Source: Methanosarcina sp.
Lineage (GTDB): Archaea > Halobacteriota > Methanosarcinia > Methanosarcinales > Methanosarcinaceae
NCBI GenBank assembly: GCA_017883485.1
Contig: JADGNM010000012.1
Span: forward strand, 1-16,180
DNA: 16,180 bases
Direction: 5' to 3'
How positions within the stretch are numbered: position 1 is the stretch's first letter; each line of letters begins with the position of its first letter. Position numbers and translations under genes: made by a program. Under the pieces are notes generated by a model. It searched no databases, had not been told where the DNA came from, and saw only the letters and a list, made by a program, of their open reading frames with translations. This document shows positions 8,766 to 15,928 of the stretch, one piece after another.

Positions 8766-9206
8766 CTGGCACAAAATAAGATTGAAAAGTCTGAAGAAGA
8801 ATGGAAGAAAGTTCTAACGCCTGAACAATATCATGTCCTGAGGCAAAAAGGCACAGAAAGACCATTTTCCGGCAAGCTATACTATAATAAGGAAAATGGA
8901 GTCTATAGGTGTGCTGCCTGCGGGCAGGAGCTTTTTCCCTCGGATACGAAATTTGAGTCCGGGACCGGCTGGCCAAGCTTTTACGATGTAATTTCGAGCG
9001 ATAAGGTCAGGCTTCAGGAGGACAACAGCAATTTCATGCACAGGATCGAGATAGTCTGCTCGCGCTGCGGAAGCCACCTGGGGCATGTCTTTGAAGACGG
9101 GCCGGAACCAACCGGAAAACGCTACTGCATCAACTCTCTTTCTCTTGACTTCAAGAAAGAAGGTGAAAACGAGAAGGGAGGTCAGGAAAGAAAGAAAGAA
9201 AAGTAA
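8766..9206 (+). CDS. msrB: Peptide-methionine (R)-S-oxide reductase, apparent CTG start
   Basis: A 146-codon frame encoding MsrB, which reduces methionine-R-sulfoxide in oxidised proteins. Visible features are [20 protein letters not shown] with the zinc pair Cys49/Cys52, the family signature SGTGWPSF at 65-72, the second zinc pair Cys98/Cys101 followed by [11 protein letters not shown], and the catalytic Cys121 in RYCINS. The last 17 residues are a charged tail. TAA occupies the codon directly before CTG 8766. No ATG, GTG or TTG occurs in frame until the internal Met91, which is far too late. GGGGGAT (8754-8760) sits 5 nt before the CTG, an excellent ribosome binding position. CTG is therefore the likely initiator, or the gene lost its TTG/ATG start. 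It is absent from ordinary start-codon searches for that reason. Confidence 0.92.
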   Translation: MAQNKIEKSEEEWKKVLTPEQYHVLRQKGTERPFSGKLYYNKENGVYRCAACGQELFPSDTKFESGTGWPSFYDVISSDKVRLQEDNSNFMHRIEIVCSRCGSHLGHVFEDGPEPTGKRYCINSLSLDFKKEGENEKGGQERKKEK

Positions 9207-9727
9207 AAGCCTGCAGATATATGTCTTATATCTGTATTTTCTAGATCTACGGGTTGAAGAGGGGGCACCTATTAATTTGAACCCCCAAGAAAAAAAATTG
9301 TTGATATAGAGGAATTTGCCGTGTAGCTATTATTTATTGTTTTACGTTTCTTTTGTTACAAAAATGACTTTGTAGCAGTGTTAATTACATTCCCATACAC
9401 ATTTTTATATAAATATTATGTAGTAATATATATTGCACTCCTAAAATATGCCGCAATCCAAATAGAAGTTTCTTGAAAAAGAGACTGGCAAACTTTGCCC
9501 AATTTCGAACTTTATTCAATTTAATACAGTGAAAAACACTATAATATTTTGTATATTCAAGTTAGAAACTCTAACAGAATTAATAATAGATGCAACGCAT
9601 AATGATTGAACATTGATGTCCAATTAATCTAAAAGCAACTGATTTAAGCCTGAACGACGAAAGCTGCAACAGGATTGTAACAAGACTTAAAATCAAAAAT
9701 TGCTAGCTCGAAATTTGAAGTTAATAA
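9207..9727. other. Gene-free stretch before the membrane protease
   Basis: Five hundred and twenty-one AT-rich bases without a convincing gene. GGGGG (9261-9265) and CCCCC (9282-9286) can form a stem after msrB, possibly its terminator. A strong TATA-like TTTATATAAA lies at 9404-9413, which would give the protease gene a leader near 290 nt. Within that leader GATTTAAG (9641-9648) and CTTAAAATC (9686-9694) can pair with one bulge, with CCTG and CAGG (9649-9652 and 9670-9673) inside. A small RNA or long structured leader is possible but not shown. Confidence 0.35.
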
Positions 9728-11557
9728 TTGCTTCAGCTTAATATTTCCGGAGAATTTTCCTTGGATGGCACAAGCATTGCACTGGGTATTTTTTTATTGT
9801 ACTGGTTCTTCATTTCCTTTCTTAACAGAAAGGGTATTCTACAAAAGTATAACATTAGCACTTTCGGGCCGCTTCCGATTCTCATGATCAGGACAACTAA
9901 AGGTCTCAAACTACTGGATGTACTGGCCCGCCCGAAGTTTTTCTGGAGAATCTTCGCAAACGTTGGAATACTGCTAATGTTTGCGGGTATGATTTCCATG
10001 TTCCTGGTCATTGCACTATCGGATATTGCACTCTACGCTTCTTTCCTCAATGGAAACGTGCCACAGCCTGGAAAGTATAATTCGGCAAGGAATATTTTTC
10101 TGATCCCGGGAGTAAACGAATTCATTCCCTTCACCTGGGGCATTATTGCCCTAATAGTAACTCTTGTTGTGCACGAGTTCTCTCATGCGATTCTCTGCAG
10201 GGTTGAAAACATCAGGGTCAAATCAATGGGAATCTTGCTTGCTTTGATCCCTGTGGGAGGTTTTGCAGAACCGGATGATGAACAGCTTTTCGGAAAAAGG
10301 GAAGAGGTAAAAAAAGAAATATCTCTCACAGCCACTATCGATGAAATTAGAGAACGGGAGGGAGAAAATCAAAGGAATCGAAAAACTGAGATACCTGTGC
10401 CCGACAAATTAGAATCCAGGCCTGTAACAATTGCAACAAGAACACAAAGGGCCAGAATTCTTGCAGCCGGAGTTATGGCTAATTTCAGCGTGGCTTTTAT
10501 CGCTTTCCTGCTCTTTTTCGGGCCTGTTCTGGGGTCAATTGCTCCTTCGAGTGATGCCTTGATCCTGAGCGTAAATAAAAGTTCTCCGGCTGACCTTGCA
10601 GGGCTCCAGCAAGGTATGATAATTACACAGATTAATGATACGAACGTGGCAACAGCAATCGACTTTTTAACATATCTTGATACGATCAAGCCTGATGACA
10701 CTGTACGCATTTACACCACAAAAGATGGTATTGCCTCTGTGCACGATTTGAAGACCGTTTCAGCTCCGAACAATTCCATTAGTGGAGTGCTGGTAGGGGG
10801 GGTAGTTGAAGGAAGCCCGGCAGCATCTGCAGGAATTGAGACCGGAATGAAAATGATCAGGATCAATAATACAAAAATGCAAAGTGTTGCAAGTTTCGTA
10901 AACTTCATGGAGAAAACTCAGGCAAACGAGAATATAGAGATAGAGCTGCTGCCTCCTGCAAACTATACGGGCAAACTTACTGAAGACGGCACTGTTGTTT
11001 TTAATGTGCAGCTCTCGTCCAATCCTTCAGAAAGTAAACACGGCTTCCTTGGAGTCATGTACGGGAATAACGGAATTGCGGATTGTCCAGCACTCGGAAT
11101 CTCCATAGGGATGCCGCAAGCAAAGTTATATCTTGAAGCCCTCAAGCAAATTCCTTCTTTGCTTACAGTGCCTGCAGGCTGGATTATCCTTTTCGGCCTT
11201 CCCATATACGGATTTGCAGGCGAAGGATTCCGCGGCTTTTCAGGTACTATTATGCAGTTTTATCATCCCGTAGGCTGGGCCGAACCTTTAGGAATTGGGA
11301 TTTTCTGGATTGCAAATACTTTGCTCTGGATCGGTTGGTTGAACTTCTATGTAGGACTATTCAACTGTCTTCCTGCGGTACCTCTGGACGGAGGACACGT
11401 ATTCAAGGACTATGCCTATTCCTTTGTTTACAGGCTTACCAGGAGTGAGACAACGTCAGAAAAAGTCTCAAGCTCCATCACAACAAGCTTTTCGATATTG
11501 ATTCTTTTCTCATTTATATTTATGATATTCGGGCCTTTTATCGGACAATGGATGTGA
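9728..11557 (+). CDS. Site-2-type intramembrane metalloprotease (M50) with PDZ domains
   Basis: About 609 residues, multi-pass. A membrane segment carries the zinc motif HEFSH (149-153, with Glu150 as the general base). The second M50 motif, LDGG (553-556), near the C-terminus supplies the third zinc ligand Asp554 after NCLPAVP. Two PDZ-like domains lie between, at about 265-345 (SPADLAGLQQGMIITQIN) and 350-410 (EGSPAASAGIETGMKMIRIN). Membrane segments are near 16-32, 78-100, 135-157, 245-270, 480-500, 525-545 and 588-605. Such enzymes cleave substrates inside the membrane in regulated proteolysis or protein quality control. Two starts are possible. TTG 9728 has no clear ribosome binding site. 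TTG 9761 has GGAG at 9749-9752, 8 nt upstream, and would give 598 residues; I consider 9761 at least as likely. Confidence 0.9.
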   Translation: MLQLNISGEFSLDGTSIALGIFLLYWFFISFLNRKGILQKYNISTFGPLPILMIRTTKGLKLLDVLARPKFFWRIFANVGILLMFAGMISMFLVIALSDIALYASFLNGNVPQPGKYNSARNIFLIPGVNEFIPFTWGIIALIVTLVVHEFSHAILCRVENIRVKSMGILLALIPVGGFAEPDDEQLFGKREEVKKEISLTATIDEIREREGENQRNRKTEIPVPDKLESRPVTIATRTQRARILAAGVMANFSVAFIAFLLFFGPVLGSIAPSSDALILSVNKSSPADLAGLQQGMIITQINDTNVATAIDFLTYLDTIKPDDTVRIYTTKDGIASVHDLKTVSAPNNSISGVLVGGVVEGSPAASAGIETGMKMIRINNTKMQSVASFVNFMEKTQANENIEIELLPPANYTGKLTEDGTVVFNVQLSSNPSESKHGFLGVMYGNNGIADCPALGISIGMPQAKLYLEALKQIPSLLTVPAGWIILFGLPIYGFAGEGFRGFSGTIMQFYHPVGWAEPLGIGIFWIANTLLWIGWLNFYVGLFNCLPAVPLDGGHVFKDYAYSFVYRLTRSETTSEKVSSSITTSFSILILFSFIFMIFGPFIGQWM

Positions 11558-11670
11558 GCCTGATGCGTTACAATCCAGATCTATATGAAAACCGGATGGT
11601 TGGGGATTAATCTAATTTATCCCTATTTCAGCCTAATTTATAGCAGGAAAGTTAAGGCAGGATTTTAAAT

Positions 11671-12717
11671 ATGTTTATATCAAGAAGGAAAAAAATTAAT
11701 ATTAAAGCCAGGCTCCGGAAGATACTCCACAAGAAGTCCGATATCGCATATAAAACTGCAGCTGTACTCCTGCTTGTATCATATGTTCTTCTTTTCAAAT
11801 ATCTTATGATTCTTGAGAATCAACCTGAAAATGCAAACGTAATAACTGCCATCTATTTTGCCTCAAGTACGATTTATACTGTAGGCTATGGTGATGTTGT
11901 CTTCAGGTCTCTGGCCGGAAGAGTTTTTACCATAATTATACAGCTTGTAGGGATCATTCTAATTTCGGGTTTTCTTGTAAATTATATTATTTCTCCCTGG
12001 ATGGACAAAGTTGTTAAGTTCAGGCTACCGAGAAAGGTCTCTCCCGGGATGAAAGATCACATAATTATCTGTGGATACAACCAGCTTGTTGAAACTCTGA
12101 TAGATGAACTAACCGAGCAGCAATTAATGTTCGTAATAGTAGATGAAGAAGAAGAGTTAATCAGAGAACTTTCTTATAAGGATACCTCCTGTATTTTGGG
12201 AGTTCCGAGCGATAAGCAGACACTTATAAATGCAGGCATCGAGAAAGCAAGACTCCTTATTGCAAACAAGTCTGATGAAAAAAATGCAAATATCGTCCTT
12301 ACTGCCCGAGAGTTTGATCATCTTACCATTATTGCTATTGTTGAGGACAGGGCAAACTCAAAGTACCTCAAATATGCAGGGGCAGACACAGTCGTCTCCC
12401 CTAAATGGATGTTCGGGCAGTTTATCGGAAAAAAAGCGATGGACAGGCTTGTAAGCCGGGTCACGGGGGCAACTGAGATTTTTGAAGGGGTTCATGTAGT
12501 TGAGTTTCCTATCTATCTGAAAAGTCCTCTTATAGGCAAGACGATTAAGGAAGTTTCCAGCCAGCAGCATCTGGCAGATGCAAAAATTGTGGGAATTTGG
12601 AAAAGCGGGACTCTCTTCTTTGATCCGAAGGAAGAAGACGTAATTAAGGAAAACTCAGTCCTGCTGGCTATAGGAACTCCGGAGGGGCTTGCAAAATTGA
12701 AGAAATTGACACACTGA
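11671..12717 (+). CDS. MthK-like K+ channel with cytoplasmic RCK domains
   Basis: A 348-residue channel subunit. Two transmembrane segments (about 28-48 and 84-107) flank the pore loop with selectivity filter TVGYGD at 70-75. An RCK_N/TrkA_N Rossmann domain follows (about 129-245) and a TrkA_C/RCK_C domain (about 268-348). The size and order match MthK, a Ca2+-gated tetrameric channel from a methanogen. As in MthK, the nucleotide-binding loop is degenerate (ICGYNQLVETL instead of GxGxxG), which argues against NAD binding. Met111 and Met127, at the start of the RCK part, are possible internal starts for a soluble ring subunit, as used in MthK. The next gene encodes a free RCK protein with an intact loop, a likely partner. 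Confidence 0.92.
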   Translation: MFISRRKKINIKARLRKILHKKSDIAYKTAAVLLLVSYVLLFKYLMILENQPENANVITAIYFASSTIYTVGYGDVVFRSLAGRVFTIIIQLVGIILISGFLVNYIISPWMDKVVKFRLPRKVSPGMKDHIIICGYNQLVETLIDELTEQQLMFVIVDEEEELIRELSYKDTSCILGVPSDKQTLINAGIEKARLLIANKSDEKNANIVLTAREFDHLTIIAIVEDRANSKYLKYAGADTVVSPKWMFGQFIGKKAMDRLVSRVTGATEIFEGVHVVEFPIYLKSPLIGKTIKEVSSQQHLADAKIVGIWKSGTLFFDPKEEDVIKENSVLLAIGTPEGLAKLKKLTH

Positions 12718-12721
12718 TCCG

Positions 12722-12763
12722 ATAGCTTGATATACATAATAAATAGCTTGATATACATTATAA
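12722..12763. repeat. 21-bp tandem repeat in the gap before the soluble RCK gene
   Basis: Two adjacent 21-bp units, 12722-12742 and 12743-12763, differ at one position and each contains AGCTTGATATACAT. They sit just upstream of the soluble RCK gene. The TATA-like core of each could serve as a duplicated box A or as a pair of operator sites. Confidence 0.6.
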
Positions 12764-12800
12764 ATTTTATAAGCGCAGATTCTGAAGATTCGGGGTAAGA

Positions 12801-13481
12801 ATGGAACTAAAGGGACATCATCTGGTTGTACTCGGGTATGGAGATGTTGGTAAAAGCATCGTTAACGTACTGTCCGGAGGGCCATTTCGTTTCGTAGTTG
12901 TAGATACTGATGAAAAAGTTTTTGAGAACGTTGACTTCGAACATTTAATTGGTAATGGATCGGATGAAGATATACTGATTGCAGCTGGAGTAAAAACAGC
13001 TCCTTTTATTTTTGTGGCCCTTAATGACGATACCAATGTTATTTTTGCAACCCTCATCTCAAGGAGTCTTAATCCGGGAGCTACCATTGTGGCAAGAGCA
13101 AATTCCGTAAAGTCCATAGACAAGATTTACAAGGCTGGAGCGGACTACGTTGGTTCGCTTTCCATAGTAGCTGGCCAGATGCTTGCCAAGATGACTGCAA
13201 ATTGCATGGGAAAAAGCTGCAGAATTGATGAGGATATAATGCTTTACGAAGGCATAGAAATTGAAAAGCATCACGTTGACCATGGCTCTTTTCTTGAAAA
13301 TAAACGAATTGAAGATCTCAATCTTGAAAACAATATAGGGTGCACCATAATAGGTATTGAAAGAGAAAAAGTTGTTATAACTTCTATTACCAAGCGGACA
13401 GCTATAAAAGCAGGAGATACGATCGCAGTTGCGGGAAGTAATAAGCAGATTTCCGCTTTTAAGGAAAGATACCTGGATTAA
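12801..13481 (+). CDS. Soluble RCK/TrkA-type potassium regulatory protein
   Basis: A 226-residue cytoplasmic protein with one TrkA_N Rossmann domain (intact GYGDVG at 12-17, acidic ribose-binding Asp35 in VVVDTD) and a TrkA_C domain from about 143. It has no membrane segment. Proteins of this type bind NAD(H) or ATP/ADP and gate Trk, Ktr or RCK channels. No TrkH-type transporter is next to it; the upstream neighbour is the MthK-like channel, 83 bp away, so it probably modulates that channel or a distant transporter. GGGGT at 12792-12796 is the ribosome binding site. A tandem repeat and a TATA-like TTTTATAAG (12765-12773) in the gap suggest it may also have its own promoter. Confidence 0.88.
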   Translation: MELKGHHLVVLGYGDVGKSIVNVLSGGPFRFVVVDTDEKVFENVDFEHLIGNGSDEDILIAAGVKTAPFIFVALNDDTNVIFATLISRSLNPGATIVARANSVKSIDKIYKAGADYVGSLSIVAGQMLAKMTANCMGKSCRIDEDIMLYEGIEIEKHHVDHGSFLENKRIEDLNLENNIGCTIIGIEREKVVITSITKRTAIKAGDTIAVAGSNKQISAFKERYLD

Positions 13482-13553
13482 CTATCTGCTTTCTAAGAAA
13501 CTGAGTTAATTTAAGGTGTTTTTGGAAGGAATTTTCGAGATTAAGGTGATAAT

Positions 13554-14162
13554 ATGGAGAGTTTGTCTACGGGAATTGAAGGGCTGGATATGTTGATGGA
13601 TGGAGGTTATCCTAAAGGAAAGGGTATTCTGGTCACGGGCCCTCCAGGTGCCGGAAAAACTATTTTAGCGCTTCATTTCCTGCACAGAAGCTGTCATGAA
13701 GGCAGAAAATGCATAATGATTCTAACGAGGGAACTTACTGAAGATGTCCTTAGCCAGTCCCGAAGCGTTAAACTTGACCTCGAACCTTTTTTGGAGAGCG
13801 GCCAGCTTAGTATCAGAAATATCTTCGAAGATAAGATGAACAAGATCAAATTCGTTTCCAAATTCGGGAAAGGAATTTGCTCCGTGGATACGGATATAAT
13901 TGAGTATCTCAGTGCAATGTCTTCTGAGGTTGATATTGTGGTCATTGACAATATTGGGGCAATGGCCATAAACTACGATATAAAGGAGTTTGCCGACGAA
14001 TTCAGCTCGATAAGCATAATTCTTTTAAAAAACGAATGCACAAGCCTTTTCATCATGGATGAGGACTCTTATTATCTGACTCACCGCCTTGCCGGTTATA
14101 TGGCCTTTGGACTGATACGGCTGATGTCCCAGGAAAACTTCAGCTCAGGGAAGACTGAATAA
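13554..14162 (+). CDS. KaiC/RecA-like ATPase, C-terminally truncated by TAA
   Basis: A 202-residue RecA-superfamily ATPase of the archaeal KaiC-domain type. It begins LSTGIEGLDMLMDGGYPKG, with Walker A GPPGAGKT at 29-36, a partial KaiC-type glutamate site (TRELTED, where many relatives have two adjacent Glu), and Walker B DIVVID at 127-132. The ribosome binding site GGTGAT (13545-13550) decides ATG 13554. The frame after the TAA (14160-14162) continues without interruption for 33 codons to TAA 14262-14264. It encodes IYIEKMREK...YSLFDITPQGMRI, which looks like the usual last strands of a KaiC domain. The ancestral protein was thus about 236 residues and this copy has a premature stop, or the ending has been re-set. 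Such single-domain proteins are often signalling ATPases of unknown partner. Confidence 0.88.
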   Translation: MESLSTGIEGLDMLMDGGYPKGKGILVTGPPGAGKTILALHFLHRSCHEGRKCIMILTRELTEDVLSQSRSVKLDLEPFLESGQLSIRNIFEDKMNKIKFVSKFGKGICSVDTDIIEYLSAMSSEVDIVVIDNIGAMAINYDIKEFADEFSSISIILLKNECTSLFIMDEDSYYLTHRLAGYMAFGLIRLMSQENFSSGKTE

Positions 14163-14264
14163 TATATTTACATCGAAAAAATGAGAGAGAAAGCTGTTCC
14201 GGTAAAGTATTCCCTATTTGATATCACACCTCAAGGGATGAGAATTATGACAGGCTTAAAATAA
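14163..14264 (+). pseudogene. Detached C-terminal segment of the KaiC-like ATPase
   Basis: Same frame as the upstream ATPase, directly after its TAA. It reads YIYIEKMREK, then a strand, then FDITPQGMRIMTGLK and TAA. KaiC-domain proteins commonly end with a KMRG-like strand followed by a (F/Y)EIT-x-x-G(I/M) strand, which this matches. ATG 14181 lacks a ribosome binding site, so separate translation is unlikely. Confidence 0.6.
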
Positions 14265-14288
14265 TTAATCCGGCTTTTTAGAGAAAAC

Positions 14289-14296
14289 TTAAATAC
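14289..14296 (+). promoter_or_regulatory. Putative box A of the tRNA-Arg gene
   Basis: TTAAATAC within an A/T stretch, about 31-38 bp upstream of the first tRNA base, at usual archaeal promoter distance. A small inverted repeat GATAG/CTATC (14298-14310) lies between them. Confidence 0.5.
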
Positions 14297-14326
14297 GGAT
14301 AGTCCCTATCACTACTGCCGTACCAT

Positions 14327-14419
14327 GGGCTCGTAGGGTAGCGGATATCCTAATGGGCTTCGATGTAAGACTTTTTGCGAAGATACCCATTGACTCGTGT
14401 TCGAATCGCGACGGGCCCG
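14327..14419 (+). tRNA. tRNA-Arg (anticodon UCG) with a 21-nt intron
   Basis: Acceptor GGGCTCG (14327-14333) pairs with CGGGCCC (14412-14418), with discriminator G 14419 and no encoded CCA. The D arm has A14, G18-G19 and A20. The anticodon stem is ATGGG/CCCAT (14353-14357 and 14386-14390). The T arm has the loop TTCGAAT and stem TCGTG/CGCGA, with a 4-nt variable loop. The anticodon loop is oversized because of an intron after position 37. Removing 14364-14384 leaves loop CTTCGAA, anticodon UCG at 14360-14362. A20 and C35, the arginine identity bases, are present. It would read CGA and other CGN codons. The T-rich segment after 14420 is the likely termination site. Confidence 0.9.
14364..14384 (+). 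other. Archaeal tRNA intron with bulge-helix-bulge junction
   Basis: The junctions form a canonical bulge-helix-bulge. CTTC (14358-14361) pairs with GAAG (14379-14382) as the 4-bp central helix. 3-nt bulges GAT (14362-14364) and ATA (14383-14385) flank it, each cut after its second base. The intron closes with the stem GTAAG/TTTGC variant (14365-14369 with 14374-14378, two G-U pairs) and a 4-nt loop. Confidence 0.85.
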
Positions 14420-14467
14420 TTTATATTTTTGATGTCACCCTGTGAGTAATGGATTACCGAAAATTTT

Positions 14468-15928
14468 TTAATGGAGATTTCCATCTTCATTAAGTATTTT
14501 TAGGAGCTCAATAATAGAATATGAAGCCCGGGTGATTCCCATACTGCGCTTGTCAGTATCTGTGCCTGCTATATAGAGATTCCGGATGGGAGTCCGGATA
14601 TCTGCAAACTTTCCGTCAATTGTGACCGCAGCTTTTTCGGGAACGATAAACTGTTCGTGCTGCATTTCGATATGGTTTTCGATTTTTGGATGAGCGTGGA
14701 AAATTGTTTCGTAAGCCTGTTTCAGTTCATGTTCTTCACTTCTATTTTCGTCGATGACAAAGGAGAAGCCTACAAGCTGCTTATCTTTGGGGGCAAGAGA
14801 TGGGTCGTAATTGCTAATAGGCATTGCCCAGTAGGCAAAATCCTTAAACCATATCTCAGAACCTGTATAATTGAACTCAGGAAATTCTTCTTCCAGGCCA
14901 AGCCAGATGGTCAGGCTTTTACTGTGTACAATACCATTGAGGTCTCCTGCGTAATCATTTGGGAGATCTTTTATAAGTTTGGGGAGCTCGGTTGCAAAGC
15001 CCGTATAGATAATGAGATCGGAGCTATAGATTTCGTCGGCTTCCACACCAGAGACCTTGCCATCCTGAACCAGAATGGATGTTACCTCACACTCCTTTTT
15101 GATCTCTACAGTTTCCGGAAGGGAATAGAGGATAGCGTTAAGCAGGGCCTTTAATCCTTTTCTGGGGTAGCCCTGGGAATTATTTACTTCATTTGTTGCA
15201 AGTCTTTCCAGGGATGTAAAGGGCTGGGCGACTCTTGTCACCCTGGCCTGAAGCGAAGCATGAAGGTGATATGGAAGAACTGAGGCAAGAATTGATTCCG
15301 CAGACTGAAGCTTTTTTGGATCGGATCTACCTATCATTGCATCAAACTGTTCCTGAGTAATGCTGTCCCTGAGAAAACTGCTCCCCCACAGGACACGCTG
15401 GGCTGAGGTTTCTCTCATGGACCTGCCCGAAAGAAATTTGGATATCGTGTCCACAAAATCATAAGTGTCCTGTGAGAGATTTTTTGGCATAAAGTCGTAT
15501 ACTGACTGATTCGAGAGATCTATTCCGAATGAGCAAAGGGTAAAGGCTTTAGTAAGAGCCTGGGAAAGTAAAACCCTGTCCTTTCTCGGAAGCACGTCAA
15601 AAGTTACGAAATCTCTCAAGTTGGAAGGGACCTTCATAAATGCATTTTCGGTCCGAACATAGTAATACCCGTAGTCCTCAAATACAGGCAGGAAATCAAA
15701 GTAATTATCCATAAGCCTCTTCAAAGGGCCTTCAAGCAGGTGGGTTATTGCATGTGCTCCGGTGTCCACCTGGTAGCCGTCAACCATGTAACTATTGCAG
15801 TTACCACCCAGATAAAGGCTTTTCTCAAGAACAAGGACTTTTTTTCCATGTTTTGAGAGTGTTAACGCTGCTAGAAGCCCACTTACGCCGGCTCCGACAA
15901 CAATCACATCGTATTTTTTCATCCTCAT
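14468..15928 (-). CDS. Phytoene-desaturase-like FAD-dependent oxidoreductase
   Basis: A 486-residue flavoprotein of the CrtI/amine-oxidase-like fold. The N-terminus has the dinucleotide motif VVGAGVSGLLAALTLSKHGKK (GxGxxG at 12-17), followed by LEK and a second FAD contact GGNCNSY near 41-47. The C-terminus has NLYIAGTDT...GITRAS (from about 450), the FAD-closing motif. Relatives act on isoprenoid chains (carotenoid or archaeal lipid-related desaturation or saturation) but the substrate cannot be told from sequence. The first ATG at 15928 and ATG 15922 (MKKYDVIV) are both possible; the latter gives the more typical family start. Its upstream DNA is the end of an IscB-like element, whose stop codon overlaps ATG 15928 by four bases (ATGA), so native promoter and ribosome binding site are probably replaced. 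It converges on the tRNA-Arg gene. Confidence 0.85.
   Translation of the reverse strand: MRMKKYDVIVVGAGVSGLLAALTLSKHGKKVLVLEKSLYLGGNCNSYMVDGYQVDTGAHAITHLLEGPLKRLMDNYFDFLPVFEDYGYYYVRTENAFMKVPSNLRDFVTFDVLPRKDRVLLSQALTKAFTLCSFGIDLSNQSVYDFMPKNLSQDTYDFVDTISKFLSGRSMRETSAQRVLWGSSFLRDSITQEQFDAMIGRSDPKKLQSAESILASVLPYHLHASLQARVTRVAQPFTSLERLATNEVNNSQGYPRKGLKALLNAILYSLPETVEIKKECEVTSILVQDGKVSGVEADEIYSSDLIIYTGFATELPKLIKDLPNDYAGDLNGIVHSKSLTIWLGLEEEFPEFNYTGSEIWFKDFAYWAMPISNYDPSLAPKDKQLVGFSFVIDENRSEEHELKQAYETIFHAHPKIENHIEMQHEQFIVPEKAAVTIDGKFADIRTPIRNLYIAGTDTDKRSMGITRASYSIIELLKILNEDGNLH

Noticed and set aside
9085-9309. 74-codon frame overlapping the msrB 3' end
   Set aside because: It is out of frame with msrB, whose zinc and catalytic motifs are clear. 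The tail covers an AT-rich non-coding stretch.
12722-12763. CRISPR-like array
   Set aside because: Only two directly abutting units with no spacers. No CRISPR array is present in the window.
14160-14162. Pyrrolysine or other recoding at the KaiC-like stop
   Set aside because: The codon is TAA. Pyrrolysine uses TAG, and no recoding signal is seen.
14181-14264. 27-codon free-standing small gene
   Set aside because: No ribosome binding site, in the same frame as the KaiC-like ATPase, and its sequence fits that domain's C-terminus, so it is better read as the detached end.
14657-15154. 165-codon plus-strand frame opposite the FAD oxidoreductase
   Set aside because: It is antisense to a gene with a clear dinucleotide-binding motif, and has no recognisable domain or start signal.
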